From Clostridia bacterium (GTDB lineage Bacteria; Bacillota; Clostridia; TANB77; CAG-465), in the NCBI GenBank assembly GCA_029256705.1, contig JAQSXK010000013.1, forward strand, positions 1 through 40,510: 40,510 nucleotides of DNA, given 5' to 3'. The notes beneath the pieces are model-generated. The model did no database searches, had not been told where the DNA came from, and saw nothing but the letters and a program-made list of their open reading frames with translations. Both the position numbers and the translations under genes were made by a program. Positions 7,627-15,738 of this stretch are shown here, piece after piece. Within the stretch, counting starts at the first letter, position 1. Every line of letters begins with the position of its first letter.

Positions 7627-10600
7627 ATGAATAAGAAAAAAGAGAGCGGTATTTCATTAATAATACTTATTATAACGATGATAGTTATAATAATATTAGC
7701 AGGAGCTGTGATATTAATTGTTACAAATAGTGGCATATTGGATAGAGCTAAAAAAGCTAGGTTTATGAGCGATTTTAGGAGTGTTGAAGAAGGGGTTAAT
7801 TTATATTCATTGAGTAATTTAGCTAATTCACAAAATTCTAGTAATCTTAACTTGCCTGTTGAAGTTAATAAACTAACTTTTGCAGAAAAAGATGAAATAG
7901 TATTCAATGTACCAACATTAAAAGAAAAAATAGAAAAATTAAATCCAGGACAAACTATATATGATAGAGATTTGTATTGGATAAATGAGTCTGATGCGGG
8001 TGTTACGCTTTCAAAAGAAAAACAAGAAAAAGGATATATAATAGATGGAAATACTAAACAGATATATGATTATAACGGAGATGTTTTTGAAAAACTTAGA
8101 TGGCATACATTAGATTCAGGAGTAGATGAAGCTTCAGTCGTGAGGCAACCGGCAACAGATGAATTGGCTAATGGATGGATTAGACTGACATTATATTATC
8201 CAAATAACTCTACAGAGAAAAAATGGAGACTTGGAAATGAAGGAGAAATGAGAGCAGATCCAATGTTAATGTGGCAGGAATATACAGGTTCTATCACAAT
8301 ACCATTATATAGAATGAAAGATGTATGGATAAAATATAAGGTAAATAATAAAGAAGTAACAGTGCCTCCAGCAGGGACATTGTTAGTAGATATAATACCA
8401 GATAAAACTGGTTCAACAAAAGTAGAAGAAGTAAATGTAAGTATAAATTATGATGAAACAGCTACTATTAAAGAATTTAGAATAGGGGATAGTGGTTGGC
8501 TTACATATACAGGACCATTTAAAGTAACTGAAAATTGTATAATTGAAGCAAGAGCAAAAAAAGCAGAAGACATATATAATACAGATGGATCATTACTATT
8601 AACAAGGGATATAGCAGGAAGTGATATGGTATATGTAGGAAATATTGGAGTAGAAACAGAAAGCATCCTACCAGCACCTACAATAACAAGACTTGCACCA
8701 CAAAGTGCAGATGAAAAAGCTAGGGTTAAGATAACTTATCCATCCAGTGCTGCAAATAAAGTATATATATTAAATTCTGGTGGAGAAATACAGTATTCGT
8801 CAGAAATAAGTGTGAGTAATTGGGATACATATATAGTAGCATACTATTATGATTCGACTGGTAAAAAATCTAAGGAGATTAGTATAACAATAAATGATAC
8901 AAGTACAGGAAATCCTCCGGAGGAACCTGAAATAATTAACGTATTAAGTGCTCCAATAATAACAAGGCTAGCTGCGCAAAGTGCAGATGAAAAAGCAAAA
9001 GTTCAAATAACATACCCTGAAAATGCAGAAAAGAAAATATATACAGTAGATTTTGGTATAGAAGTAGAATATACATCAGATATAAGCATAAAAAATTGGG
9101 GTACGACTATAGTAGCATATTATTATGATAAATCTGGTAAAAAATCAGATTCAGTAAAAATAGAGATAAATGATACTACTACAGGAGATAAACCAAAATT
9201 ACCAGAGTCAGATACTGTAAAAATTCAAGTAGTTGAACCAGCACCAACAATGACAAGGTTGTCTGCTAGAAGTGCAGATGAAAAAGCTGGGATAAAAGTA
9301 GATTATCCTGCGAATGCATCTAGAAAAATGTATAAAGTAAATTATGGAATAGAACAGGTATATACGGGAGAAATTAGTATTAAAAACTGGGGAACAAATG
9401 TAATAGCATATTATTATGATGTTGATGGCAATATGTCTAAAATAACATCGTTAACAATAAATAATACAAGTGTGGAACCAGAAGAGCAACCTAAACCTTT
9501 TGAACCATTACCTCCATATGAGCCAAAAACACCATTGCCTCCTTCAACTATAGATATAGATGTAAATTTACTAGCACCTATAATAACAAGGCTTGCACCT
9601 CAAGATTCAACAGAAAAAGCAAGAGTAAATGTTGTTTATCCAGGTGTTGCGGTAAGAAAAGTATTTACGGTAAATAGCGGGGCTGAAATAGAGTACACAG
9701 GAAACATAAAAATAAATGGTTGGAATACAACTATAAATGCATATTATTATGATGCAAAAGGTAATAAATCAAAATTAGCAAAAATATTTATTGGAGAAGA
9801 ACCAACACCTCCAACAGAACCAGTGATATATGAACCAAAAAGTGTAGTAGCTGCTCCTGTAATAAACATATCTCCAATTACTGGGATTGTAAATCAGGTT
9901 ACATTAAGTGTTACTCCTAAAGTAGCAGCAGATAAAATATATTTAAAAATTGGTGAATATGCAGATTATATTGAATACACTGGACCAGTAATTGTAAAGG
10001 AGAATGCTGAGGTTTACGCATATTATACAGTTTTTACAGGAGAAAAATCTTTAACAGCAAAAGCAAACATAACTAATATAAAGCAAGGAAATAAGCCATA
10101 TTTGAATATATCTGCAAATCCTTATCCTTGGCCAAATGCTAAAGGAGTAAAAGAAGTAAATATAACTTTAAATACTAGTGATGCAAATAAAGTTGAATAT
10201 AGCGAAGATGGGGTAGTATATAAAAATTATACGGCACCATTTATAGTAACAGAAAATAAAAGAATATATGCTAGGGCAACTAATACTTACGGAGTAACGG
10301 AAAGTTACTTGGATATAACTAATATAGGTGTAGGAGAAACAGTACCACCAGAACCTATATTAAAATTAAGCGTAAATATCAATGCAGATCCTGATCCTTT
10401 AATATCTCAGACAAGAGTTGGTAAAGTGGTTGTAAGCATAGAATATGATCAAAGAGCTACAGAAAAATATTATAGTATAGGGAAAAGTGGTGAGTTGAAA
10501 CCATATACAGAACCATTTGAAGTGACAAATAATAGTACTATATATGCTTATGCAATAGGTACAAATGCTAAGGGAGAAGCAACAAAAACAATAGATAACA

Positions 10601-13176
10601 TACTAACAGGCATATCAGAGCCTATTATTTCAACTATTCCAGTATCATCGGTAATAGCAAGTAAGGTTAAAGTAAATATAGTATACGATAAATATTCAAC
10701 TATAAAAAAATATAGTATAAATGGTGGTGTATTACAAAATTATACCGGAGAATTTGAGGTTACAGAGAATGGAACTAGAATATATGCATATAGTGAAAAT
10801 GCAGCAAATCAAAAATCTGAGGCAAACTATGTAATACAGAATATTATACCTGATCCACCAGTTTTACTACTTGATAAAGGTAGTTATTATCTACTTAAAT
10901 TAAATTATCCAGAAGATTCAAAAATTAAAGAATATAAGTGGAAAGTCAATGGTGAATGGAAAACATATAAAGATGATGGTCTTTTATTGATAAAACCACA
11001 ATATAAAGATACAATAATAAAAAGTGGGACATTAATTAAAATAGAGGATGAAAATGGTAATAAGATAGATTTTAAAGGGGACTATTACTTGTTAGATGTT
11101 TCAATCAGAGAACTTTTTGAAAATGTATTTATGAGGTGGGATAGGGTACCTCCAAAAGCACCTCAAATATCAATAAATACAACAGAACCAATAAAACAAG
11201 TATCAGTAACAATTATATATGAAAACGGATTAATTAAAAGACAATATAGATTATTGGAGCCTGGTGGAACATTAGGTGAATGGAATGCCTATACTGACCC
11301 TATTTCAATAACTAAAAACAATACAATAATTTATGCAAGAGGAATGGACGATACAGAGGTATGGTCAGCAGAGGGAATATATAAAGTTATAAACATAGAT
11401 GAGATACAACCTGTAATAAGATTAACAGCGGATTTAACTAATGCTATGCAAAAAATACCAATACTAGTTTCAGTTACTGATGATATTGCCATAGGTAAAA
11501 TTAAATGGGCAACAGGAGCGGTTGGAGAAAGTTATTTTATAAATTCAGGAACAGAAATACAAAATGATAGTACTGTAGAGATAGCTACTAATGGAATTTA
11601 TACATTCTATGCTGAAGATAGAGTAGGTAACATACAAACATACTCATTAAATGTTACAAATATCGACTTAACACCGCCAGCAATCAATATATCTGTAGTT
11701 CCAGAGAGTACAGTGGGAATAACTGCGGACATAACAATAGATTATGGAGATTCAGTTACAAAACAATATAAAATTGGAGAGAATAATAATACATGGACAA
11801 ATTATAGTAGTACAATTACTTTATCATCTTATACAGCAATAACAAATAATTGGAAAAATGCAGATGGTACATTAACAATATTTGCAAAAGGAAAAGATAA
11901 AGCTGGAAATGAAGTTATTACACAAAAAAGAATAATAAGTTTAGATTTAGATATGCCAACTGCTCCTATTATAAATTCTCAATCAGGTTATCCGGTAATC
12001 TCAAGTTACGGAATAAAGTTTGATAGTGGAACTACAGTTACTTATGCTAATAGGGCAGATATAGATAATTATTATAGTGTAAATAATGGAACAACATGGG
12101 AGTTATATACAGGATCATTTAATATTGCAAGTGGAACTGTATTAGCTAAAAGTGTGAAAAAGATATCAGGATTAAGTATATCTGTTAGTAAGACAATAGT
12201 TACACCATCTGATTCGATAAAAAGTCAAGCATATGATAACAATAATACTACGGCAATTGTTGGATCGGCAAATCAGTATATGCTTGTTGATGGTTCTATG
12301 ATAAATCAACAAATAAGAGTTAATTGTTCGTTAGACTCGTATAATTTTGGAAATGCTGGTGTATATACTGCATATGCAAGTCTAAGATTTTTAGATGTTA
12401 ATAAACAACTAATAAGTTCAGTATCTTTAAATGGAGATAAAACATATACAATACCATTAAATACAAAGTGGATACAATACATTGGTAGTAGTAATAATTA
12501 TGGTGGATACAATATAGATCCGAGATTATATGAAATACAAACGTTAAACGATCCTACATTTACAGCATCAAGTGTATACATGCTTTTAACATACTATCAA
12601 ACAGATGCGATTAGAAATCCATATCAAATGGTAACAGTATCATATCATCCTACAAGTGTTCAAAAACTTTATAGGATTGGAACTACTGGAGAATGGTTAA
12701 ATTATCAAGGTCAACCTGTACAAGTATTACAAGGACAAACAGTTTATGCAAAAGGAATAGATCAATATGGTATTGAAACTAGAATAGTTGCAACTTATAC
12801 TTGTAATATTACTGATGCATTAACAAATGAGGCGTATGACATGAATTCTTCTACAAATATTGGAACTACATATATTAATGAAGTTATAACTAAAAGTATT
12901 GCAGTAGATCCGAGTATGATAGGAAATCAAGTAAAATTAATATGTAATGCTTCATCTAGTGGTGGCAGGAATTCATCTGTTGTATTAACATTTATGAACT
13001 CTAGCAATCAGGAAATAAGTAGTATATATAAAGCAAGTTACTTTGATGGATTAGTAACCATACCTGCAAATACAAAGATGATTAAATTTACTATAACAGC
13101 ATCATACTATACGTATGCAGAAAGATCTTATCCTTTACTTGCTTATTTGTATGATATATATCCATCTAATTGGTAA
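7627..13176 (+). CDS. Giant pilin-like repeat protein with chitobiase-C/Ig-like repeats
   Basis: The 1849-aa protein starts with a pilin-type signal: basic MNKKKESG, predicted cleavage after Gly8, then ISLIILIITMIVIIILAGAV. The conserved Glu at +5 of type IV pilins is Ile. A short helical stretch follows (NSGILDRAKKARF), as in the GITLIALVITIIVLLILAG-type proteins common in Clostridia. A small domain ends in YIIDGNTKQIYDYNG. Most of the rest is beta-sandwich repeats of the chitobiase/hexosaminidase C-terminal type, with recurring YSINGG, YTGPF, IYAYA and YAKGIDQYG motifs. A set of four ADEKA-type repeats lies at 8671-9840. The C-terminus has one and a half of the modules also found in the 3-2969 protein. 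There is no LPXTG motif or C-terminal anchor. The RBS GAGGGG precedes the ATG. Extracellular filament, adhesin or wall-associated role is inferred. Confidence 0.88.
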   Translation: MNKKKESGISLIILIITMIVIIILAGAVILIVTNSGILDRAKKARFMSDFRSVEEGVNLYSLSNLANSQNSSNLNLPVEVNKLTFAEKDEIVFNVPTLKEKIEKLNPGQTIYDRDLYWINESDAGVTLSKEKQEKGYIIDGNTKQIYDYNGDVFEKLRWHTLDSGVDEASVVRQPATDELANGWIRLTLYYPNNSTEKKWRLGNEGEMRADPMLMWQEYTGSITIPLYRMKDVWIKYKVNNKEVTVPPAGTLLVDIIPDKTGSTKVEEVNVSINYDETATIKEFRIGDSGWLTYTGPFKVTENCIIEARAKKAEDIYNTDGSLLLTRDIAGSDMVYVGNIGVETESILPAPTITRLAPQSADEKARVKITYPSSAANKVYILNSGGEIQYSSEISVSNWDTYIVAYYYDSTGKKSKEISITINDTSTGNPPEEPEIINVLSAPIITRLAAQSADEKAKVQITYPENAEKKIYTVDFGIEVEYTSDISIKNWGTTIVAYYYDKSGKKSDSVKIEINDTTTGDKPKLPESDTVKIQVVEPAPTMTRLSARSADEKAGIKVDYPANASRKMYKVNYGIEQVYTGEISIKNWGTNVIAYYYDVDGNMSKITSLTINNTSVEPEEQPKPFEPLPPYEPKTPLPPSTIDIDVNLLAPIITRLAPQDSTEKARVNVVYPGVAVRKVFTVNSGAEIEYTGNIKINGWNTTINAYYYDAKGNKSKLAKIFIGEEPTPPTEPVIYEPKSVVAAPVINISPITGIVNQVTLSVTPKVAADKIYLKIGEYADYIEYTGPVIVKENAEVYAYYTVFTGEKSLTAKANITNIKQGNKPYLNISANPYPWPNAKGVKEVNITLNTSDANKVEYSEDGVVYKNYTAPFIVTENKRIYARATNTYGVTESYLDITNIGVGETVPPEPILKLSVNINADPDPLISQTRVGKVVVSIEYDQRATEKYYSIGKSGELKPYTEPFEVTNNSTIYAYAIGTNAKGEATKTIDNILTGISEPIISTIPVSSVIASKVKVNIVYDKYSTIKKYSINGGVLQNYTGEFEVTENGTRIYAYSENAANQKSEANYVIQNIIPDPPVLLLDKGSYYLLKLNYPEDSKIKEYKWKVNGEWKTYKDDGLLLIKPQYKDTIIKSGTLIKIEDENGNKIDFKGDYYLLDVSIRELFENVFMRWDRVPPKAPQISINTTEPIKQVSVTIIYENGLIKRQYRLLEPGGTLGEWNAYTDPISITKNNTIIYARGMDDTEVWSAEGIYKVINIDEIQPVIRLTADLTNAMQKIPILVSVTDDIAIGKIKWATGAVGESYFINSGTEIQNDSTVEIATNGIYTFYAEDRVGNIQTYSLNVTNIDLTPPAINISVVPESTVGITADITIDYGDSVTKQYKIGENNNTWTNYSSTITLSSYTAITNNWKNADGTLTIFAKGKDKAGNEVITQKRIISLDLDMPTAPIINSQSGYPVISSYGIKFDSGTTVTYANRADIDNYYSVNNGTTWELYTGSFNIASGTVLAKSVKKISGLSISVSKTIVTPSDSIKSQAYDNNNTTAIVGSANQYMLVDGSMINQQIRVNCSLDSYNFGNAGVYTAYASLRFLDVNKQLISSVSLNGDKTYTIPLNTKWIQYIGSSNNYGGYNIDPRLYEIQTLNDPTFTASSVYMLLTYYQTDAIRNPYQMVTVSYHPTSVQKLYRIGTTGEWLNYQGQPVQVLQGQTVYAKGIDQYGIETRIVATYTCNITDALTNEAYDMNSSTNIGTTYINEVITKSIAVDPSMIGNQVKLICNASSSGGRNSSVVLTFMNSSNQEISSIYKASYFDGLVTIPANTKMIKFTITASYYTYAERSYPLLAYLYDIYPSNW
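8671..9840 (+). repeat. Four tandem ADEKA-type ~90-110 aa repeats
   Basis: Repeats begin near 8671, 8944, 9234 and 9571. Each opens with a P-(I/T)-(I/M)-TRL-(A/S)-(P/A) segment, then SADEKA or STEKA, a central Y(T/S)xxIS(I/V)xNW, and AYYYD near the end. Pro-rich linkers of differing length (for example FEPLPPYEPKTPLPP in the third) separate them. The units are similar but not identical, indicating older tandem duplication. Confidence 0.85.
12229..13173 (+). repeat. Two C-terminal modules shared with the 3-2969 protein
   Basis: A full module (12229-12831) and a terminal half module (12832-13173) share YQMVTVSY, YRIGTTGEWLNYQ, YAKGIDQYG and the ends YEIQ or YDIYPSN with the modules of the first giant protein. 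That protein has three full plus one half, so module number has changed since the paralogues split. Confidence 0.8.
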
Positions 13177-13194
13177 TAAAATTAAAAATGAAGT

Positions 13195-13240
13195 ACAAAT
13201 AAAATAGAGAGTGATTTAAATCACTCTCTATTTTATTTGT
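13195..13240. terminator. Perfect 46-nt palindromic terminator
   Basis: Arms of 23 nt, from ACAAATAAAATAGAGAGTGA at 13195, with no mismatches, centred at 13217/13218. The right arm ends in TTTTATTT. It separates the giant gene from gpr. Confidence 0.85.
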
Positions 13241-13251
13241 AAGCTAAAAGT

Positions 13252-13280
13252 GAATAAAAAAATAGTATGTTGATATAATA
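13252..13280 (+). promoter_or_regulatory. Forespore (sigma-G/F-like) promoter candidate for gpr
   Basis: TGAATA at the -35 (GAATA 13252-13256), a 17-nt spacer, then TATAATA (13274-13280), close to the sigma-G pattern GAATA/CATAATA. The -35 is a poor match to TTGACA, so a forespore sigma factor is more likely than sigma-A, which fits a gpr gene. Confidence 0.5.
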
Positions 13281-13295
13281 TGTATAGGTGATTAT

Positions 13296-14261
13296 ATGAA
13301 TAAAAGTTATTTGAATTTTAGAACAGATATGGCAGATGAAAGAGTAGATACATATAAAAGAGTTAATAATTTAAGTGAGATAGATGGTGTAATTGTAAAA
13401 ACAACTGATGATAATGATGTAAGAATAACAACTGTGGATATTACTAATGAAAATGGTGAAAATGCTTTATCTAAAAAGATGGGGAAGTATATAACTATTG
13501 AAGCTCCAAATGTTAAATATTTAGAAGAAAACGAAAAACAAATTCTAATATCAAAAATTGCAGAGCAAATAAAAATTCTTGTAGAAGGTGATCAAAAGTC
13601 TATTATGATAGTTGGTCTTGGAAACGTTTATGTAACTCCGGATGCATTGGGACCGAAGGTAGTAAAATATTTGGACATAACAAGGCATTTATTAAAGTTT
13701 GCTAAAGAATATATATCTAGCAATGCTCGAGAGGTTAGTGCTATTTCTCCTGGAGTTTTAGGAACAACTGGAATTGAAACATCTGAGATTATTGAAAGTG
13801 TAGTAAAAAGAGTAAAGCCCAATGTGGTTATTGTTATAGATAGTTTAGCATCGCAAAGTGTTAATAGAGTAGGAAAGAGTATACAACTAAGTAATAAGGG
13901 TATTGTTCCCGGGGCAGGGGTAAAAAATAAAAGAGAAGGTATAAATCAAGAAACACTAAATATACCTGTAATTGCAATAGGAGTACCAACAGTTGTAGAC
14001 ATGGCAACAATTACAAATGAGGCTATAGATAAAATGCTTGAAAACAGTAAGAAGGAAATAGAAGAATTTAATAATGAAAATATCAGCAAAGATCACAGCA
14101 AAACTATTTTTAATCTACTTAATGATGATAACAGATATAGTATGATTGCAAACACATTAGACACTGAAAATTATATAGTAACACCAAAAGAAATTGATGA
14201 AATAATAGACAAAATGTCTGAGGTAATAGCTAGTAGTATAAATACTATATCAAATAGATAA
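13296..14261 (+). CDS. gpr: Germination protease GPR (spore endopeptidase)
   Basis: GPR is made as a zymogen in the developing forespore and degrades the small acid-soluble spore proteins at germination, releasing DNA and amino acids. The 321-aa length matches clostridial GPRs. The N-terminal FRTDMADE resembles the zymogen processing region of the family (VRTDLAVE in Bacillus). Downstream are the family blocks VGLGNVYVTPDALGPKVV, ISPGVLGTTGIETSEII, VVIVIDSLASQSVNRVGKSI and NKGIVPGAGVKN. The aspartic-type catalytic machinery is expected in these blocks. An AGGTGAT site precedes the ATG. It has its own promoter, which looks like a forespore promoter, and is isolated by the palindromic terminator upstream. 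It is the clearest evidence that the organism forms endospores. Confidence 0.95.
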   Translation: MNKSYLNFRTDMADERVDTYKRVNNLSEIDGVIVKTTDDNDVRITTVDITNENGENALSKKMGKYITIEAPNVKYLEENEKQILISKIAEQIKILVEGDQKSIMIVGLGNVYVTPDALGPKVVKYLDITRHLLKFAKEYISSNAREVSAISPGVLGTTGIETSEIIESVVKRVKPNVVIVIDSLASQSVNRVGKSIQLSNKGIVPGAGVKNKREGINQETLNIPVIAIGVPTVVDMATITNEAIDKMLENSKKEIEEFNNENISKDHSKTIFNLLNDDNRYSMIANTLDTENYIVTPKEIDEIIDKMSEVIASSINTISNR

Positions 14262-14320
14262 GAAATTACATATTTTAAATGCCAAATTTTGTTTAAATAT
14301 ATGAAAAAACATACAAATTA

Positions 14321-14349
14321 TTGTATATTCTTTTTTAAAATGATATAAT
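14321..14349 (+). promoter_or_regulatory. Sigma-A type promoter for the 14419 gene
   Basis: TTGTAT (14321-14326), a 17-nt spacer, TATAAT (14344-14349). The leader then carries a 10-bp stem, TTTTAATTGA (14365-14374) with TCGATTAAAA (14386-14395), of unknown role. Confidence 0.75.
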
Positions 14350-14418
14350 AATATTTGTAATAAGTTTTAATTGATTCTAATTTAGTCGATTAAAATTTAT
14401 ATAGTTGGGGTGTTTAAA

Positions 14419-15564
14419 ATGAAAAAAATAAAATTATGTTTTTTGACTATTATTATAATGTTTATTAGTTTATCTTCAATAAATGCAGTTAGTGATTTAT
14501 CAATATTTGATTTAGGCTATTCAGAGAATATTTATAAATTCAGTGAGGATAAAGATATAAACTTACCTTTTATAAGAGTTAGTGGCGAAAGGATGGAAAT
14601 AGACAAAGATATAAATAAATCAGGTTTTTCTTTTGCACGTAATATAAGTGTATTAAATAGATTAACAGGGATTCAAATACTTAGTTCATCAGATAGCGTA
14701 AGGGTTACTGGAAATCTAGAATATGGTGTTATAATGGCGCCAACAGTAATAATAGATGGAACAATAGATAAGTCAGTTTTAATTATTTCTAAGAATATTA
14801 CTATTTCTAAAGATGCTATTATAAAAGAAGATTTACTATGTAGTACTTCAAATATACAGGTAATCGGAAATGTTGAAGGTAGTATATTAGGAACAATTGG
14901 TAAAATAGATGTTTTAGGTAATATATCACAAGATCTTAGAGCAAATATAAATGAAATTACACTTGGTGAAAATTCAAATATTAATGGAAATATATATTTA
15001 ATATCAACTAATGAAAACATTAATATAAGCGCTAAATATCCAAATGCAACAATTAACATTATTGAAGAATCTAATGGAATAGATATTTGGAACATAATTA
15101 GAACATCTTTAATATTTGCATTAATCTATTTGTTACTTTCAAATAAAACTAGTTATATTAAAAATGGTCTAAATAAAGTTATATCTTATTGGAAGACAAC
15201 TGCTATATTTGGATTTGGGAGTATATTGTTATTTCCATTAATAGTTATTGCAATTATCTTTTTATCTGTAATCGGTTTGGGTATAGTAACAGTACCTTTT
15301 TCAATTGTTTATGGTGGATTTATGTTTATAGCCTTTATTTTATCAACCTTTATTGTTGGAAGTATAATGTGCGAATATATTTCTGAAAAATATAATGACA
15401 AAATAAAAGGGATTTGGGATAAACTAATTTTAGCTTTCTGTATAATGTTAGTATTAAATTTAGTTACATTTATACCGATTATAGGATATACTTTATCAGT
15501 AGCAATATGTATTTTATCAGTAGGTGTATTATTTACATCATTGTTTAAAAAAATTAAAGAATAA
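14419..15564 (+). CDS. Exported bactofilin-like polymer-forming protein with C-terminal membrane domain
   Basis: The ATG at 14419 is chosen over an in-frame GTG at 14410 because GGGGTG (14407-14412) sits at RBS distance from the ATG and overlaps the GTG. The 381-aa protein starts with a signal peptide (KKIKLCFLTIIIMFISLSS, cleavage near SINA). A central region of about 150 residues has short alternating repeats of the type GNLEYGVIMAPTVIIDGTID, GNVEGSILGTIGKIDVLGNI and GNSNINGNIYL, which is the beta-helix signature of bactofilin or polymer-forming domains. The last third has several membrane segments (IRTSLIFALIYLLL, FGFGSILLFPLIVIAIIFL, LILAFCIMLVLNLVTFIPI). Such proteins are common in Clostridia but mostly uncharacterised. 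The beta-helix would be outside the membrane. It stands alone with promoter and terminator. Confidence 0.7.
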   Translation: MKKIKLCFLTIIIMFISLSSINAVSDLSIFDLGYSENIYKFSEDKDINLPFIRVSGERMEIDKDINKSGFSFARNISVLNRLTGIQILSSSDSVRVTGNLEYGVIMAPTVIIDGTIDKSVLIISKNITISKDAIIKEDLLCSTSNIQVIGNVEGSILGTIGKIDVLGNISQDLRANINEITLGENSNINGNIYLISTNENINISAKYPNATINIIEESNGIDIWNIIRTSLIFALIYLLLSNKTSYIKNGLNKVISYWKTTAIFGFGSILLFPLIVIAIIFLSVIGLGIVTVPFSIVYGGFMFIAFILSTFIVGSIMCEYISEKYNDKIKGIWDKLILAFCIMLVLNLVTFIPIIGYTLSVAICILSVGVLFTSLFKKIKE

Positions 15565-15587
15565 TATTATTTATATATTAAATAAAA

Positions 15588-15625
15588 TAGGATATAAGGA
15601 TAAAAACTTATATCCTAAATTTTTT
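15588..15625 (+). terminator. Intrinsic terminator after the bactofilin-like gene
   Basis: TAGGATATAAG pairs with CTTATATCCTA around an 8-nt loop, followed by AATTTTTT. Confidence 0.88.
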
Positions 15626-15684
15626 AGAAGTTTCATATATTAATGTAGTAACATATATATTTTTGTAAATTTTTAACTCTTTAC

Positions 15685-15713
15685 TTGAAAAACGATTAAA
15701 TATATAGTAAGAT
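15685..15713 (+). promoter_or_regulatory. Sigma-A type promoter for the P-type ATPase
   Basis: TTGAAA (15685-15690), a 17-nt spacer, TAAGAT (15708-15713), ahead of an AGGAGGAAG ribosome binding site. Confidence 0.65.
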
Positions 15714-15738
15714 ATATATATGAATTAGGAGGAAGTAT

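Noticed and set aside
7627-13176. Sortase-anchored adhesin
   Set aside because: The C-terminus (ending YDIYPSNW) has no LPXTG, no hydrophobic stretch and no basic tail.
15189-15386. Small 65-aa ORF inside the bactofilin-like gene
   Set aside because: It overlaps a well-supported gene in another frame and has no start signal; its composition (Tyr, Ile, Cys, Trp) looks like shadow translation.
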